This document shows positions 21,749 to 32,389 of a stretch of 64,000 nucleotides of DNA, piece by piece; positions within the stretch are counted from its first letter, which is position 1, and each line of letters opens with the position of its first letter. Under the pieces are notes generated by a model. It had not been told where the DNA came from. It searched no databases and saw only the letters and a list, made by a program, of their open reading frames with translations. The translations under genes were made by a program, and so were the position numbers. The DNA comes from Adiantum capillus-veneris (Eukaryota; Streptophyta; Polypodiopsida; Polypodiales; Pteridaceae): contig CM043943.1 of assembly GCA_014529385.2 (NCBI GenBank), positions 159,172,247 to 159,236,246 of the forward strand, written 5' to 3'.

Positions 21749-23161
21749 ATGATTAATCCACTTGAATTGTTCTTGAAAGATCTTTATGAAGGTGATTGGC
21801 TTCTTATTGGAAGCTACTTGAGTACTCTAACAAAACAGGATGATTGGTCTGAACAAGAATTCAAGAGGATACGCAGGAAAGCATATGGTTACTTTCTGAG
21901 GGATGGTTACTTGTGGGAGCATCCTAAACAAAAGGGTGCTACACCACAAAGGGTTATATGTAAAAAAGAGACTCAAGTAAAGCTCATGCAAGAGTTTCAT
22001 AAGAGTCTATGGGCTGGACACAAGGGTGTGTGGGAAAACTTCTCGAAGTTAAAAGAAAAATAATGGTGGAAGGGTATGTATAAAGATGTATCTCAATTTG
22101 TAGAGTCATGTGTAACTTGTCAAATGTATTCAAATGTTCGACATCATGATGGATTGCACCCTACATATCCACTAGCCATGCACTATAAATGGGTTGTGGA
22201 TCTAGTCACAATGCCTTTAGGACTCGAGCAAATGAGATACTCGGTTCTTCCACGAGAAGACCTAACTAACCAGCTTGAAGGAAGAGCTTTAAGGGCCAAA
22301 ACCACAGAAGCTGTGTGCAAATTCCTTCTTGATGAAGTGATTTTCCGTTATGGCTGTGTGGGAAAGATCACTGCAGACATAGGTGAGTTGGATGCCGAAG
22401 AAGCAAGGGAGTTCTTTTCCAGATTAGGAATCAAACTTTCTTTTAACCTTGAAGACAATGGAAAGAGTGAAAGAGGGCACCCTCCTATCATCAAAGCTTT
22501 GGCCAAGGCTTGCGAAGGAAGAGTTGGTGAGTGGCCAAAACTATTACCATATGCTTTATGGGTTGATTGTACAACACATAGCTCAGTAACTGGCTATATG
22601 CCTACGGAGCTAATGTATGGTCAAAAGCCAGTGATGCCGATTGAAGATACAATTCCCACATGGAATGTACTACCTTGGCAAGAGGGGATTATCAGGGAAG
22701 GTCTCCTTGCATTGCGCATAAGGCAACTAGAGAGAAGACCTAGAGACATTGAGGCTGCAAAAGAACGACTCAAAAATGCAAGGCTAAAAAACAAGGACTA
22801 CTTTGATAAGCGACATCGGCTTAGGAGCAAAGCAATTGACAAAGGTGACTAGGTTTTCGTATATGATAGTAGCCTTGATAACCAGCACACAATCATGCGT
22901 AATTTCTCAAAAAGATGGTTTGGATCGTATGTTGTAAAGCATGTGCATGAAAATGCTACTTACAACTTGTTTGAACTAGATGGTACAGAAGTAAAGACTC
23001 CCATTGTAGGAAAAAGGATCAAAATGTTTAAGAGAAGAGGAGACAGTGATCCCAAAGATGCTGAGGAAGAAGAAAACACAGGTGACAATCAAAGCGAAGT
23101 CTATGAATCTTTGGAATCAGCAAGTGAAGATGAAAACATGGAAGATGTACAAGAGGGCTGA
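21749..23161 (+). pseudogene. Integrase of element 1
   Basis: The HHCC zinc-binding region is EFHKSLWAGHKGVWENFSKL, a TAA, then SQFVESCVTCQ. The catalytic core includes WVVDLVTMPLG (first Asp), YGCVGKITADIGELDAEEAR (second Asp) and NGKSERGHPPIIKALAKAC (Glu). The C-terminal half continues through RTTHSS-like CTTHSSVTGYMPTELMYGQKP to a stop at 22852. A further frame from 22895 holds the GPY/F-like FSKRWFGSYVVKHVHENATYNLFELDG. An acidic tail (DPKDAEEEENTGDNQSEVYE) ends the polyprotein. Stops at about 22061 and 22850 inactivate it. Confidence 0.75.
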
Positions 23162-23207
23162 TCTTACAAAGAGAAAATGTGGCACATACCAGAGGATGTG
23201 CATGTTT

Positions 23208-23219
23208 AGAGGGGGTGAA
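23208..23219 (+). other. Polypurine tract of element 1
   Basis: The purine run AGAGGGGGTGAA (one T) lies just 3' of the integrase tail and directly before a TG dinucleotide. This is the expected position for second-strand priming next to a 3' LTR. Confidence 0.6.
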
Positions 23220-24281
23220 TGTCGTGTTGTGCCACGTACATGGTGGGAACGCATGTTACAAGAGTTATCTTGTAGCTTTTTTAGATACATAATTATATTT
23301 TCTATAATGTACATATGCATATCTAAGTATAATCTCGTCCTATTATCTCAAGGGTAACATATTCTTACTTTACCATCAAAAAGTAATATGAGAAAAGCGT
23401 CAATAGCTCCGCCTCTTTAACTTGGGGCAAAAAGAATTGATTCTTTATTTCTACTATCTCATTATAATCTCACACCCTAGCTAGATCCTATATCTAGGGT
23501 AACTTCCAACATATATATATTCTATGTAATTTTCATATTTTTCTTATATTTCTTTTAAATAGCTACTAGGAAGAAATCAAATGCTAGTGGGACACTAGCT
23601 TCCATGATTCTCAAAGATACCCCTATTTTAATGCATTATTACAATCATGATTACAAAACTTTGTCAAGGAGCAATGTCATGCTTTTTTATTGCATGAGGT
23701 GTCCTTTGGAATCAAATGAAATTCTAGGCTAAGGGGACCACAGGAAGACTTTTGCTGCCAGAAATGGACTCTACTTTGATGATTTTTTTACACAAGTTTC
23801 AAAACTGAGTTGGAAAAAGTATATAAAATAGGAGTCGTAGCTAATGAGCTGAATTTCTTGCCCATAGTTTCACTTTTTTATTTGGAGCCACAGTTGAGGA
23901 GATATGATCAAAATACTGGACCCTAGTCTGCCCACATCATGCAGAGACAACTCATTTCCAACGTTTCCAGTTATTGTTCACACTGGCTCCTCTCTTCTTG
24001 TGTAAATCCTAAGGGGTTCCATTCACCTATAAAAGGGGACCTCTTCTTCCTTGAAAACCATTGAAGCATTCAAGCCATATATGAGAGGAATTCATGAGAG
24101 AGTGAGTAGTAATGCTTAATTGTACTTAGCCATTAACATAAGCCTAAGCCTACATTTTCTCCTAGAGGAAGACTAGCCATTCTTGTAAGCTATCCTTGGA
24201 AGATCAACTTTAATCAAAGAAGGTCTTGGATTTGGTGTATCAATCAAATTTGAATTGCTTCCTCTTCTTCTCTCTCCATCA
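23220..24281 (+). mobile_element. Putative 3' LTR of element 1
   Basis: It begins TGTCGTGTTGTGCC immediately after the polypurine tract. A good TATA-type box (CCTATAAAAGGGGAC) lies near 24027-24042, and the end is proposed at the CA of CTCTCTCCATCA. No second copy is present in the window for comparison, so the right border is approximate. Four bases later TGGTGCCGAAGGG begins, which could be a primer-binding site for a further element sharing this LTR. Confidence 0.5.
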
Positions 24282-24581
24282 AATATGGTGCCGAAGGGTT
24301 TGACAAGTAAGATGTGTTCTACATTGATATTTTGTTGATTTCTTGTTGTTTTCTTTTCCATCTCTAGTCTAACATATATATATCTAATCTCATCTCCTTA
24401 ACCAAAACTATCTCTCTCACTCTTAGAAATTCATTCTCTCTATAAATTCTAGGTTCTCCTTGCTACATGTACATCTCTCCTCACAGTATCCTTATTGCCT
24501 ACGGGCAAGAATAGAGCCTGGGAGGAAAACTTCTCCTCTCTTCACTTCTCTCATATCTACATTTCTCACATACTATCCTAG
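24282..24581. other. Leader-like AT-rich segment
   Basis: It starts with a possible primer-binding site (TGGTGCCGAAGGG) and continues with pyrimidine-rich, AT-rich sequence. No coding domain is visible. Confidence 0.35.
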
Positions 24582-24800
24582 ATGAATAATCTACATGATG
24601 AGAATTTCTATCGCTTCCACTCTGTGCGATCTATTAGAATTAACGTATGGATTAGCCGTAAAATACACTTTCAACAACCTATAGTGTTTCTCTTTGGCCC
24701 AAAAAGGCTCAATGAAATACTTCTTTCACCGGATCCCATCGTACTACCTCTTATAAACTATAAATTTTCTTTTGATGTAAGTGTAGTTATCTTGCTATGA
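24582..24800 (+). CDS. Small unknown frame, tandem paralogue A (72 aa)
   Basis: The product starts MNNLHDENFYRFHS and contains FLFGPKRLNEILLS and LPLINYKFSFDV. I do not recognise the family. The next frame is a diverged copy of it: aligned codons differ mostly at third positions or by conservative replacement (LFG..RLN, LPLI/LPMI, DV). That suggests both once coded protein. The stop overlaps the start of the next frame as ATGA, which is unusual in a plant nucleus and may be chance. It lies between an LTR and the 3' end of another element, so it may be retroelement leader sequence. Confidence 0.3.
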   Translation: MNNLHDENFYRFHSVRSIRINVWISRKIHFQQPIVFLFGPKRLNEILLSPDPIVLPLINYKFSFDVSVVILL

Positions 24801-25009
24801 ACCAAGAGGATCTGTACACACAATTAATCCCAATCATTAGACAAAATATATATATTATTGTAAGCATAAAGCTACAATTCCAAAGAACAATTTGTAGCTT
24901 GTTTGGTTGGCAAAGATTAAACGCCATTAACTCATCTATTCACCCTTTCATATTACCTATGATACGTTATGAGCATAGCCTTGATGTTTTCATTTTTGTG
25001 TTATTTTGA
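24797..25009 (+). CDS. Small unknown frame, tandem paralogue B (70 aa)
   Basis: The product starts MNQEDLYTQLIPI and contains SLFGWQRLNAIN and LPMIRYEHSLDV. It aligns along its last ~48 residues with the preceding frame at a spacing of about 215 bp. Nucleotide identity is low compared with protein similarity. There is no known domain. It could equally be the second unit of an old tandem duplication inside a retroelement leader. Confidence 0.3.
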   Translation: MNQEDLYTQLIPIIRQNIYIIVSIKLQFQRTICSLFGWQRLNAINSSIHPFILPMIRYEHSLDVFIFVLF

Positions 25010-25194
25010 TATTCTCTTTTGTGTTCTTTCTTTTTGTGTGTGAGTACAAGAGAGAAATAATGAAGCTTGTTTGATTGCACTTCCTTCCAAACCCTCTACT
25101 TCATGGCATCTATGGTTTAACTCCTTCATATAGTTTTTGGAGTTCTCTCACAAACTCTCACACCCAAAAGCCCGGTGCTTTCTAGCAAGACCGC

Positions 25195-25500
25195 AAATTT
25201 ATCGACACCGTCTATCATTGAAGATATATCTCCAAGTGAGCAATTTAGTTTTCCACCTTGGATGGTGAACCAATGGCTAATTGGATTAGTGGATGCCGTT
25301 TAAAGAAGTACAATTTTCCACTAAGAAATGAATTGCTAGAAAAGATGTACGCAGCAAAGCAGAGACAGATAAAACAACAACATGTTATTGATGAAGCCCA
25401 AGAGGAAGCTCGGCTTTGAGTATTCAAAAGGAAATCTTCTCTCAAAAATCAACAAATACCTATTCCCATCAACACTTTGGAACTAGATAACTGACTGTGG
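25195..25500 (+). pseudogene. Integrase C-terminal end and linker (element 2, + copy)
   Basis: The translated text STLDGEPMANWISGCRLKKYNF matches the integrase end TLEGEEMPNWISGCRLKKYHL of the minus-strand copy at 34.4 kb. It then continues, without an LTR, into a charged linker (AAKQRQIKQQHVIDEAQEEARL, a stop, FKRKSSLKNQQ). The integrase core is absent here, so this copy is truncated on its left side. The integrase-to-linker continuity is shared with the minus-strand copy, which argues that the element itself carries this order. Confidence 0.7.
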
Positions 25501-25539
25501 GAATTACAGAAGGATACAGTATCAACAGATGATGAATGG

Positions 25540-25910
25540 TTAGATGGAATGGACCTTCGCATCAAAGAGCAACTGAACAATCATATCACAAATGCATTGG
25601 TCGATACAGGATCTTGAGTAAATGCAGGTAGTTATTCCACGTACAAGAAAGCAATGAATCAGTCTTTGACATCATGAATATAGGCTAGTAAGGATGCAAC
25701 AAGAACCCAACACCGACATTGGGAGTAGTCAACTTAAATGTGATAGTACATGTATGTTCATGCCCTCATCAATTTGTATGCTTACCAGATGAACAATGAA
25801 TGAAACAATGATTCTTGGAATCTCATGGATGCAGATGTAGAAGGCAGTACCAGATTGGGATACCAATCAACTCAATCTATCACTTAAAGGCGGACAACGC
25901 ATTGTTCCAA
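25540..25910 (+). pseudogene. Retropepsin-like domain downstream of integrase (element 2, + copy)
   Basis: The N-terminal strand MDLRIKEQLNNHITNAL leads to the active-site VDTGS (25600-25614) and, after a stop, VNAGSYSTYKK. Further on come LGVVNLNVIVHVCSC and, in another frame, NETMILGISWMQ and AVPDWDTNQLNLSL, the retropepsin flap-to-C-terminal order with an I-L-G-x-x-W loop. In this copy the D-T-G triad is intact but several stops are present. Its position 3' of the integrase end is unusual, because Ty3/gypsy proteases normally precede RT. Confidence 0.65.
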
Positions 25911-25979
25911 TTGCACCAAGCAAAGAGGAATGGAAAAAATGATACCAGCAGAACAAACCACAAATCAATCAATCTTCTC

Positions 25980-26451
25980 CATCCTATAGACAAGCAAATG
26001 TGACAAGTAGCATGCAAGAAGTCACGCATATCTGGGTGCCAAAAGCAGAACTTAAGGACAAGCCGTTCAAATTTGGGTGCCCAAAACATCATCAATTGTA
26101 CCAAAGACGGTTCCAAGGTTCAAAACACAAAGAAGAGCATCTTCAAGCACGGAACCTAAAACAAGATGGATTTGGAAGAAAAAGGAGCACTTATCTTCTC
26201 CGCAAACTGTAAAAATGAAACAGTGGAGAGTTAAGTCTCAAAACACTCAACCCCAACGTTTCATCAAAGAAAAACCAAGATACCAATGGCGAGTTAAAGC
26301 TCAACAACCATCATTATTGATATTGATAGACCAGGAAATCAACGTGCGAAAGCATCCTGGTAGTACGATAAAGCAAAGAGCACATAAGCTACAAGATTTG
26401 CTCTTTGGGAAACAGCAGGAAAAAACCTCGACCTCAGAAACCCTTGAGTAA
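25980..26451 (+). pseudogene. Basic 3' region with repeated Trp motifs (element 2, + copy)
   Basis: Overlapping frames encode repeated short motifs: HIWVPKAE, QIWVPKTS, RWIWKKKE, QWRVKSQN and QWRVKAQQ. They are embedded in basic, Gln/Ser/Thr-rich sequence. The segment ends TIKQRAHKLQDLLFGKQQ, which matches TIKQRAVELQLLLAKK of the minus-strand copy. There is no catalytic domain. A basic region with regularly spaced Trp would suit nucleic-acid binding, which is inference only. It lies between the second protease and the polypurine tract. Confidence 0.6.
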
Positions 26452-26587
26452 ATTACTCAAGACCCACCTCTTGCACATCATAATGATTTGAATTGCATTG
26501 ATCTTCAAAGCATGGTAGAACCAACCAATGCTATGCATATACACGATTGTTCAGCCATGCACACAGTTGTCCCAGAGCACGCCATCT

Positions 26588-26605
26588 AGGAGGGGTGGAA
26601 GGGAA
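26588..26605 (+). other. Polypurine tract of element 2 (+ copy)
   Basis: AGGAGGGGTGGAAGGG follows the Trp-motif region. It aligns with the purine tract beyond the same region in the minus-strand copy (complement at 31461-31476). This marks the end of the internal sequence and suggests that a 3' LTR begins just to the right. Confidence 0.65.
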
Positions 26606-28770
26606 CTAAGTAGTTAAGAGAAATGTTTGAAGAGAGAGGAAAAAGTTTCATGTTAACGTGTGATTTTTTGCAAAATTACCTAATAATGTCCTTAACAAAT
26701 CATCAATAGGGAAAATTTAATTGATAACATCTCCTTGATGAGTGTAAATAGTGTATACTATCAAAAAATGATCTCTTTATGTTATTTTCATTAATTTTTC
26801 TTAATATTGGGACTTGAAAATGAAGAAATCCACCAAAAAATAATAATTGATTTTTCACTTTGCTTTTTTAAGCGCATTTTATTATTTTCTTTAATTTTTT
26901 CAATAAACAGGTCAAAAAATTAATAGTAAATAGTAAATGAGCTCAAATGGAGAAATTGCAGATATGCTAATGATTAAAAGGACAAGGCAGACAAGCACAA
27001 AAAATTTCAATCAAATCGATAGATGGAAGCGGAAAGCCTAAATTAGGCTGCCAAGGCCTACTTTCACAAATTCTTGCAGAATGAGCTAACAAAATCCGAT
27101 TGAAGAAATTTTTTAGTCTAACATAGATTTCATGGCCTAGTAGGACTAACAAGGGAATTTGGGGAAAAATATTTTTGGAAGTCCGAGTATAGATATTCAA
27201 GGTAGCCCAAAATCACTTCATATCCACTAGTCACTCTTGGAGAAGAGAGCTCTCTACCTTCTTCACGTGTGATTTTCGGAGTCCACAGTCGTCCATTTAT
27301 AGCACTGTCTCACACGAGACATGAGGGGTTGGTACTAAGCTTATCAATGAACAGTTCTATATGGCCAGGTAGCAAGTCTAGGCTAAGGAAAAAACCCTAG
27401 AAACCCAGTTGTGCACGAAGTCCTACGACACAAAATTGACCATGGTGGCCTGTCAGCTCAACCAAATTGGATGAGACTTGAACTGTAGCATGACCCTATA
27501 TAATAGAGCACTTCTATATCATTAGATGACCATTTGGCAGGGGTCGCGGGGGGGGGGGGGGGATTCCCAGTAGATAATCTAGATTTTTGCCATATGCCAG
27601 AATTGGATTCTTACTCCACGGGTAGCTTATAGACTGGGTCTATACACAATGTACCTGGATGGTCTCATGAAAATAATCAAAGCAAGCTCTTGAAAAGAAA
27701 AAAACTTTTTGAAGGCTACAAAGCATCAAATTTGACATATGAAGTCAAACTGACTCAAAATAGGCCAAAATTGGATGGGTTGCATGAGGACTATGTAGCA
27801 GACAAGTCCATAGCTTCAAAAGTGATTAACCAACTCTACAGGCCATCTAGTCACAAAAATCAGTGATTTTAGAGTTGATTAGAGCACGAACTGATGCCAA
27901 CATGACAAAACTTTACCAAATTTCTTTTAGGACTTGTTTTAGATGTATTGAATATGTCTAGGTCATCAAATTGTCAAGTCTTGCAAAAAAACATTGACTA
28001 TTGTAAATAATCGTGATTATTGACTTTTGTGCTTGTTTGGCTTGAAAATGATATCTTCACTTCACCTATCACTTGTACACATCTATTACATTCCACATTT
28101 CAAGTATGAGCCAAAATGATCAAGAAAAACTTGGAAATTCTCAAAAGACGCACCAAAGTCTTTCCAATCCAATTTTTGAGTTATCTGTCACATTTTTTGA
28201 TCCAAATCACCCCATATCTCATACACATAGTCTACATCATGCCTAGAACCAAGTTGGAACAAAAAATATACATTTCGACGAAAAAATTAATAATCGCAAT
28301 TATTTACTTTCTTGCCAACATGGGTGCAAATTGCAACTTTGACCTCATGGGACCAAAGAACATGATGTCCCAAGTCCACTGATCAAGTTTGAGCAAGTTT
28401 GGATCTCAAAAACTCAAAATATCATAATATCTATTGTTTCAGAGTCTAAAAGCCTAAATCTGGAACCATTCCCACCCAATGCACTCAAATGAGCCCACAC
28501 TTTACTTAGAAGTACCTAAATGCCATATATTTCAAGTCTATCATGTCAAAAATGCAAAAATGTGGAAAAAATCCCTAGCTATAAATAATTGTGATTATTT
28601 ACTTTTGTTGCAACTTTTGCCTGAACTGTATGATTTTGATCTTTACATGTTTTTATGCATCTATGCATGCTCCAAATTTGATTTGAAACAAAATGGACAT
28701 CATTTGTCAGCAATTCAGACTCAGGGCATTTCAGAGAGGAATTCACAAAATTTTCTAACTTTGATACTGT
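26606..28770. other. AT-rich non-coding segment, LTR-like, with degenerate ~292-bp periodicity
   Basis: No domain-bearing frame is visible. The motif AATAATCGTGATTATT or a close variant (AATAATCGCAATTATT, AATAATTGTGATTATT) recurs near 27999, 28291 and 28583, spaced about 292 bp. This suggests three very diverged tandem units. A 15-base G run lies at 27548-27562. The position after the polypurine tract fits a 3' LTR and flank, but I found no matching partner. Confidence 0.4.
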
Positions 28771-30795
28771 ATTCACTTAACAGGCGCAATGCAAGCTACC
28801 GAGAAGGCAAAGAAAAGGGTGTCCTAGAAAGAAAAGTTGTAAGAGTTTCCACCCTACCAATTAGACCCAAGTTCAGTGAAGACCGCAAATGCAACTTACT
28901 TGTCAAAAGAACAGCTTGAAAAAAACAACACAACTGTTTTCACTAGCAGATTTAAGAGCAAAGAAGGACACCAAGTTGCAAATGCTACCAAAGGAGATAT
29001 ATGATGTAGCTGCAAATCCAGACACCAAAGAAGCCAACAGAAGGCTAGACCTAAGAGACTTCTATGACCAGGAACCATGTGGCGTGGATTTCCAGAAGGC
29101 ATATGAATTACTGTCCACGATCAAAGAAGATGGATCGGCCTAAATCACTGATCAACAAGGGCAAAAGGTAGAAGTAGTAATCATTAAAGAGATAGTGGCC
29201 GAGGCATTGAAGTTGCCAATTGAAGGTATGACAATACGGGAAAGAGATAGAAAGATAGCAGGAACATTTACCAAAGATACTGCTGCTGCCACCTTTTTCG
29301 AACTCATCCAAAGGCAAGTCAAAGAACCAGATCACCTATAGCATCAACACTTCCACTTATTATCAAAGAGACCGCCACGGTACACAAGTCCAAATCATGC
29401 GGTTGCGACCACCTTCACTCAAGTATTGAAGTCAACAACCAGGCAGGCAATTGATCATGCACAATATGTGCTTCAACACTGAAAGGCACAAAGAAAGAGA
29501 GCAAGATCACATATCTGGACACTCTAGAAGTGCTAACAAGAATAGCATATCATGCTATTGGAGTGGCCGATAATTTTCCGCCAGTCCTTATCAGAACACC
29601 TAGATTGTGTATGCTCAACCTTCTCCAAGAACCACTTGATCAACAAAGAGAGTGTACAAGTCAGACGAGGAATCTGTAGAAAGCTCGCATGAAGCTCATA
29701 TTAGTGAAATCTCGGACAATGAGGAAAGAAGAGCAAGAATTGAAGAAATAAAAAAGAAATCAGTAGCAGCACACCAAGAGGAACCTCAGCAAAACAAGGC
29801 GAGATTTGAAAGAGAAAAATAGACATATGAAAGGAGCCACCAAGCTGCAGAGGTGAGGACCCTGAAAGATGGAATCCAATAGATATAAGTGGACCAAGAA
29901 CCAAGAACCCTGTAAAGAAAAGAACAGAGGATCCCAAGGATTTTCTTGAGCGTATGTATGCGGAAGCAAAAGCCTTAAAAAGCTGAAGGAAGCTCAAGAA
30001 GCTCAAAGGAAAGCAAATGAAGACGTTGTTGCATAACAGGGACAAGCAAAATCTACTGAACAAGGTGAATCCCATCATGACCATGAAGATATGTCTCCAA
30101 GACAGGTTTCACCCACTACGGAGCAAGAAGACCATCCAATGCCAAGCCCAAGCCCTTCACCAACTGCTAAACCCAGTGAAGGTGAGGATGCAAAGGGAAA
30201 AGAGAATCAATAGGCAGAAGCAAGTTTTGAACATCCAAAAGAAATAGAACAAATTGAAGCTAGACCTTCTATAGCCACCCAACCAGAATCAACCGAGGCA
30301 TCCACGAAGCCTCAAGAAGCTGAAGCAGCCGAGGCAACCGCAACGCCTCAAGGAGGAGAAGTAGAACCCCGCTACAACCACAAGGAGAAACCATAGCACC
30401 ATCCAAAGAGCCACAAGCAGAACCGATCAAAACCTCTAAACAACCTCAAGTAGAACCTGAAGATTGGGAAACAAATGAAGAAGTCATCATGCAAGTTAAT
30501 GAATATGCCAAGCTTATGCAGCTGATGACAAATAAAATGCAAACAATAGCACTTAGCCACAGTGCTAAGGCTAAGGAGCTTGAGCTCGTCATTGATGCTC
30601 TACAAGGAGAGTTGGATGACCCGGGTGAACCCTACGCTAGTTTTCGCGAGAAAACAACAAACATGTGCAAAAAGCTCAAGGTGGTGAGCCTACCTCTCAT
30701 GTCTGGAGTCTGTCGAGTGGTAGTGCGCGTCGTAGAAGCCGCTAGAAGTCCCGTTCGCTCTAGGTGGCAAGAGCTCTCTCTCAAAAGGCAATAGT
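28771..30795 (+). pseudogene. Gag-like region of a further retroelement
   Basis: A CTTAACAG acceptor-like site is followed by KAKKRVS and, after frame changes, AANPDTKEANRRLDLRDFYD. Next come FQKAYELLSTIKEDGSA, a stop, then QKVEVVIIKEIVAEALKLPIEGMT. This resembles the N-terminal part of plant gypsy gag proteins (a dnGs…D…G…I.eAL.LP pattern). Downstream, 29.7-30.5 kb is rich in Glu, Lys, Pro and Gln (RRARIEEIKKKSVAAHQ; proline- and alanine-rich EAAEATATPQ). A last frame ends at 30794 with QVNEYAKLMQLMTNKMQ. Many stops occur. No protease or RT follows on this strand, so it is truncated at its 3' end. Confidence 0.5.
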
Positions 30796-31460
30796 AGAAA
30801 TGAGCTTAAAATGAAGTGAAAAAATCTTATAATGGGGGTCCCCGAACCACTTTCCATGAAATTTGACATGTGCTCCCAACTTCTTGCAAGATGCGGTTTA
30901 GGCTCAAAAATTTCTTGATTTGGACTCCATTTGCCCAGTTTCCGAGAAATTTGACGTTTCGGTCAAAACACGCTTTCTGCTCCATTCTCATAATTACACC
31001 CCCATTGTACCATAGGTTTTCCTATAGTCACTGAATATCCCCATATATTTGTTTTTCATTACGACTGTTTTTCACCTGCTTTTTGTATTTTTGAAGTTTT
31101 TCTGCCGATAATTAGTAAATTTAAAAAGAAAATAGCAAATTAAACCCAAAAAATCCCCAAAAATCATAATAACTCAAAAGCATTGCCGCAAAACACTCTA
31201 TACACTCACATGCGATTTTTATGGCCGTATTTCTCTGTTTTACCAATATTTTGCAAGAAAAATGGCTATTTTTACCTATATACACACACCTAGGGACTTG
31301 ATTTGGCGTTGGCCCCATATACTTGTAGATTCATGCTATATAAGGGCATATGTACTTGGGTTAGTCCAGAAAATTTTATAATCAAACGACAACCCTTTAA
31401 AATAGTCAAAAAACATGCCCTTTTTTGCTCTTTTTTCCATTGGGTCCGCATTTGAGAATG
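30796..31460. other. AT-rich segment, probable LTR remnant
   Basis: No coding domain is visible. It lies beyond the minus-strand polypurine tract and therefore sits where the 3' LTR of the minus-strand element would be. No matching copy was found in the window. Confidence 0.4.
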
Positions 31461-31476
31461 CCTCCCCCCCTCCTAG
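31461..31476 (-). other. Polypurine tract of element 2 (- copy)
   Basis: On the minus strand GGCTAGGAGGGGGGGAGG lies beyond the Trp-motif region. It matches the tract of the plus-strand copy in sequence and position. Confidence 0.6.
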
Positions 31477-31640
31477 CCGGAGTCCTCCCGGACGACAAGG
31501 TATTGCCGCGGTGTATGTGCCATGCATGGGTTAAAAAATTGTGCTAATGCCTGGCCGTGTAATGTGGCCTTATATGATGCATACTCGGTCAATGCATGGA
31601 AAAATTAATGTTGTGCAAGAGGAGGGTATAAGCAAGATTC

Positions 31641-32315
31641 TTATTGGCATTCGCCGGTGAGGTTTTCACTTGGTTGTTGATTTGGTCGACAGATTTTCTT
31701 TGCAAGTAAAAGTTGTAACTCTACCGCTCTCTGTTTGATCGTCTTTCTTGCAAAAGTTTCTTGTTTTGCCGCTATTGTCAAAATGGCCGTGGTTGTCTCC
31801 TTGGAGAGAATTGTCGTGGCAGAATTGGCCATAGACTTTGTCTCTTTTGCTTTCCATTTGTAGCTTTGCTTTGGAGGTTTTTGTAGGTTTATTGCTACTT
31901 CCGTGGTTGTCATTGTTGTGCTGCTGATTGGCACCCACATAGATCGGTTTGCCAGTTTCATATGGAGTGTGCGTCTGCATGCCGATCTTGTTTGTACTGA
32001 AGGGAGTTCCTGTTGCTTTGGTTTCGGGATCAAAATGCGAGTCGCACTAAAGTTGTTACAGAGCATTCTCTTTGGGATCCATATTTGTTTTATTCCCTTG
32101 GTTTTGGGTTGAACTCTTTTCTCCTTTTGACTTCTGTTGTTGTATTGTGGTTTGTCTGCCATGTCATCTCTATCCTTCCGCACCCATACTTGTTTTTCAC
32201 GGGTTGCTAACCTTGATCTTTGCATTGTGGTCTGTGTTGGTTTATGTTTGTAGTGAACATAGTTGGCAGTTTCCTTGTTGGTTGCCATGGGTATCGTGTT
32301 GTTCTTTAGTGGCAC
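31641..32315 (-). CDS. Basic Trp-motif region (element 2, - copy)
   Basis: An open frame of about 224 codons, rich in Lys, Gln, Thr and Asn. Repeated motifs are KQVWVRKD, KQIWIPKR, RSMWVPIS and YKWKAKE. The C-terminal part reads TIKQRAVELQLLLAKK. The same motif types and the same C-terminal segment occur in the plus-strand copy at 26.0-26.45 kb, although the sequences between are diverged. The frame follows the second protease domain on the minus strand and precedes a polypurine tract. It has no resemblance to chromodomain, dUTPase or RNase H that I can see. A role as a structural or nucleic-acid-binding protein is inference. The frame is unusually intact compared with its surroundings. Confidence 0.55.
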   Translation of the reverse strand: MPLKNNTIPMATNKETANYVHYKHKPTQTTMQRSRLATREKQVWVRKDRDDMADKPQYNNRSQKEKRVQPKTKGIKQIWIPKRMLCNNFSATRILIPKPKQQELPSVQTRSACRRTLHMKLANRSMWVPISSTTMTTTEVAINLQKPPKQSYKWKAKETKSMANSATTILSKETTTAILTIAAKQETFARKTIKQRAVELQLLLAKKICRPNQQPSENLTGECQ

Positions 32316-32389
32316 TCATCCTTTTGGTTCTTCCTCTAGTGATTGTGTTGCTGCCATGTGGATCTTCTGGGGTTGCTGAGCAAAGGCTA

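Noticed and set aside
24582-25009. Bacterial-style operon or transfer from bacteria, suggested by the ATGA overlap
   Set aside because: No ribosome-binding site, no bacterial homology, and the frames are diverged tandem copies lying between plant retroelement parts.
28116-28382. 88-codon frame MIKKNLEILKRRTKVF
   Set aside because: Lies in AT-rich degenerate repeat DNA, with no domain and no matching frame in the neighbouring ~292-bp units.
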